64,000 nt of DNA from Albibacterium sp963696875. GTDB taxonomy: Bacteria > Bacteroidota > Bacteroidia > Sphingobacteriales > Sphingobacteriaceae. The DNA lies in contig CAVOLQ010000001.1 of the NCBI GenBank assembly GCA_963696875.1, positions 1-64,000 of the forward strand. The letters are read 5' to 3'. Below, in pieces: positions 61,628 to 64,000 of the stretch. The translations under genes were made by a program, and so were the position numbers. Below the pieces are notes generated by a model. The model ran no database searches and was not told the origin of the DNA. It saw nothing but the letters and a program-made list of their open reading frames with translations. The stretch's first letter is position 1. Each line of letters opens with the position of its first letter.

Positions 61628-61657
61628 GGGAGGACATTTTTATGTTCTCCCTTTTTT
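61628..61657 (+). terminator. Intrinsic terminator after the lipoprotein gene
   Basis: GGGAGGACAT pairs with ATGTTCTCCC around a short T loop, followed by a T run. It ends the metallophosphoesterase-lipoprotein transcript. Confidence 0.88.
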
Positions 61658-61804
61658 ATTTGGCTAGAAGGGGTGTTTCGCTTATTTCATGCGATATTAT
61701 CTTTACATTAGGATTAAAGTCGCACAAAAGCGCATGATTTGTTTTATTATATCTATTTTCGTAATGGTAATTAATTGAACCGCTTAAGTTAATAAGGAAA
61801 TACT

Positions 61805-63338
61805 ATGTTAAGAAAATTACAAAATCTGTTTTTTGCCTCTGTTGGAATTCTAATCATTCTGTTCAGTGCATCTTGTTCTATTTTAAATAAGAAAGTGGAT
61901 AAAGTATCCACTGCTAATTTGGAAAATACCCAAGAACCGCATGTCCCTAATGAATTTCGGGCAGCTTGGGTGGCAACGGTGGCTAATATAAACTGGCCTA
62001 GTAAACCTGGGCTTAGCACAGCGGAACAACAAACGGAAGCGCTTGCTTTATTAGACTTTCTAAAGGACAATAATTTCAATGCTGTTATTTTTCAAGTAAG
62101 GCCTCAAGCGGATGCGCTTTACAACAGCGAATTGGAGCCGTGGTCCTATTTTCTTACTGGTAAACAAGGGCAGGCCCCAGTTCCGATACTATGATCCTCT
62201 TGAATTTTGGGTTGATGAGGCTCATGACCGCGGTTTAGAATTGCATGTTTGGTTAAACCCTTACCGTGCTCACCACGTTAGCGCTGGAGAAGTTGAGTCG
62301 GCTTCCATAATCCACAAGATGTCGAATTCAGTTGTCAAATTAAAGGAAGGGTATTGGTGGTTCGATCCGTCAAAGAAGACCACTCAAGACCATTCGGCTG
62401 CGGTCGTAATGGATTTGGTGAAAAGATATGATATTGACGGCGTGCATTTTGATGATTATTTTTATCCATATGAATCTTATAATGGTGGTGACGATTTTCC
62501 AGATGATGATAGTTGGGCGGCATATACAAAGAGCGGCGGAAAACTTTCTAGAGGAGATTGGCGTAGAGAAAGCGTTAACCAGTTTATTGAACGCTTATAT
62601 AACGAAATTAAAGCAGAGAAAAAGCATGTCAAATTTGGCTTAAGTCCGTTTGGCATTTGGAGGCCAGGTTTCCCGAGTTCAATTGCAGGCATGGACCAAT
62701 ATGATAAATTATATGCGGATGCAAAGCTATGGTTGAATAAAGGGTGGATTGATTATTTTTCACCTCAGCTATATTGGCCAATTAGTCAGATACCACAAAG
62801 CTTTCCAGTATTATTGGATTGGTGGGAAAAGGAAAACCACCATAAACGGCATTTATGGCCGGGCCTAAATGTCGGTCGCGGTGGAGATGATCGAAACTTG
62901 GATGAAATTGTTAATCAACTAATGATCACTAGGGTAATGTTGCCAAACAGTCCGGGGGCAATACATTGGAGCATTTCGCCACTAGTGAAATACAATAAGC
63001 TATCGGAAGGACTATTTAAGGGGCCCTATAAAGCACAGGCATTAATACCTGCAAGTCCTTGGTTAGGAGGAAGTAAGTTGGCTTCTCCAGAAATATTGTC
63101 CCGTAAAAGTGAGAGTCAATTGAAATTGAGTTGGGAGTATCCAGAAAATGAAGCTTTTAAGAGTATAGTGCATTACAGATATGGTACACAGTGGCATTAT
63201 AGAATCATGGGTAAAAAGGATCTTTCTATGTCTCTAGATATGCAAAACAAAGAAAATGGCGTTGAGCTTCTGGAAGTCGAATTTGCCTATATTGACCGAT
63301 TTGGCAATGAAAGCTTGCGTCAGAAAATTAATTTTTAA
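61805..63338 (+). pseudogene. Family 10 glycosylhydrolase (GHL10/DUF187) lipoprotein, frameshifted
   Basis: One gene in two frames of about 510 residues. The first frame has a lipoprotein signal (FSASC, Cys about 22) and the GHL10 opening PNEFRAAWVATVANINWPS through FQVRPQADALYNSELEPWSYFLTGKQGQAP, then stops. The +1 frame goes on as YYDPLEFWVDEAHDRGLELHVWLNPYRAHH and HFDDYFYPY to 63338. The switch lies near the CCCC run at 62175-62178; three C's would restore the frame. Members are thought to act on peptidoglycan or other polysaccharide. Its tail has an FnIII-like beta domain. Confidence 0.8.
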
Positions 63339-63384
63339 ATTCCTATTCCAGCCTTACAAAAATACTATCTAATTAGATTTACCC

Positions 63385-64000
63385 ATGAAGCAGACATTAA
63401 CCTTTATTTTACTTTTAAACTTTACTTTTCTATTTGCACAAGAAGTACCGCCATTGTATATATATGGTAAAACCGATGGATCCTTACCTTACTTGGAATA
63501 TGGTCAAGGCCAGGATAGGCTAGGCGGGGCAAAAATGACCTTCCTCGATACGGCGATTACCATGCAAGTATTGGACAGCATAGGAAGTAGGTATATGGTT
63601 CGTTTATCACAAAATCACGAGGCCTTCATTCCGAAAAGCAACCTAAAATTCGTTTATAACTATTCACCCAAAGCATATTACCTAACGGAATCATGGTCGG
63701 TGTATGGCGATAATGCTTTCGATTACGTAAGGATAGGATTACCTGCCAGGCTTCCTTATCGGAGTATTCAACAAATAAACCCATCCCGTATTGTTGTTGA
63801 TATTTTTGGTGCGGTAAACAATACCAATTGGATTACACAGCTGCGTTCGGCAAAGGAAATTAAGAACGTATTTCATGAGCAGATTGAGGACGATGTGTTT
63901 AGGGTCGTTATTGAGCTAAAACATTCTCAACATTGGGGTTATTCCATTTCTTATGTAAATAACTCACTTGTTGTTCGAGTAAAGCGTCAGCCGGATCGAT
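63385..64000 (+). CDS. N-acetylmuramoyl-L-alanine amidase-like protein, N-terminal part
   Basis: Begins at the ATG at 63385 with a signal peptide ending FLFAQ and runs off the window's end after about 205 residues. Two beta-rich segments are visible: an SH3-like part (about 20-95) and an AMIN-like part (about 115-200; NPSRIVVDIFGAVNN and VVIELKHSQHWGY). This is the usual N-terminus of Bacteroidota cell-wall amidases; the catalytic domain would lie beyond 64000, so the call rests on the AMIN-like part and on the neighbouring GHL10 gene. Confidence 0.6.
   Translation, partial: MKQTLTFILLLNFTFLFAQEVPPLYIYGKTDGSLPYLEYGQGQDRLGGAKMTFLDTAITMQVLDSIGSRYMVRLSQNHEAFIPKSNLKFVYNYSPKAYYLTESWSVYGDNAFDYVRIGLPARLPYRSIQQINPSRIVVDIFGAVNNTNWITQLRSAKEIKNVFHEQIEDDVFRVVIELKHSQHWGYSISYVNNSLVVRVKRQPDR

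Overview
The window reads as chromosomal DNA of a low-GC Bacteroidota, most likely a member of the Sphingobacteriaceae or a close relative. The case rests on several signs: GldH and the PSP1/RicT-like protein beside holB, TAnnTTTG promoter cores with hardly any Shine-Dalgarno sequences, many SPII lipoproteins, DUF3078 and CarboxypepD_reg-like proteins, a GHL10 glycosidase, and an arginine cluster built around an N-acylornithine carbamoyltransferase. No phage, IS element or CRISPR array was seen.

Layout. 1-2.2 kb: rhomboid end, a broken hypothetical gene, an AhpD-like gene and tRNA-Pro(GGG). 2.3-5.6 kb: a minus-strand pair for polysaccharide attack, a GH18 chitinase and a frameshifted right-handed-beta-helix/GH55-like protein. 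6.4-10.2 kb: aldo/keto reductase, a secreted FAD-dependent lipoprotein and a YkvA protein. 10.3-15.5 kb (minus): acyl-CoA dehydrogenase, then a compact redox operon of peroxiredoxin, DsbA-like protein and NhaA carrying an N-terminal thioredoxin-fold domain, then a YnfA-type protein. 15.5-20.5 kb: trmB, GDP-fucose synthase, a YtxH/holin-like envelope trio, cold-shock protein and a GH3 hexosaminidase.

20.9-31 kb is one long arginine operon: a perfect promoter, a 35-codon leader peptide with three consecutive Arg codons, an N-acyltransferase, argG, argC, argD, argF', argB, proC, argE, argH and pdxJ. All steps from glutamate to arginine are present. Ala90 in the carbamoyltransferase points to N-succinyl rather than N-acetyl intermediates. 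carB, lacking its allosteric domain, lies at 35.7-38.6 kb.

31-54 kb holds housekeeping and envelope genes: ndk, nrnA-like, FKBP and cyclophilin isomerases, tatD, ansA, a NadR-like kinase, enoyl-CoA hydratase with a B12-binding protein, two L,D-transpeptidases, gldH, PSP1, holB, ruvX, an O-methyltransferase, two LysM glucosaminidases, surface proteins and an amidase. 54-59 kb is a surface-glycan block (two glycosyltransferases, DUF5672, methyltransferase, flippase). It contains an unmistakable TPP riboswitch plus terminator with no thiamine gene downstream. 59-64 kb: a DeoR regulator divergent from a metallophosphoesterase, a lipoprotein, a frameshifted GHL10 glycosidase and the start of an amidase-like gene.

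Four genes are interrupted by single-base indels, each explainable by a short homopolymer (about 734, 3592, 41498 and 62176). That pattern suggests sequence error at least as much as gene decay. The best candidates for new biology are the orphan TPP riboswitch, the arginine leader/attenuator, the redox-NhaA operon and an orphan terminator that implies an unannotated RNA near 52.7-52.9 kb.
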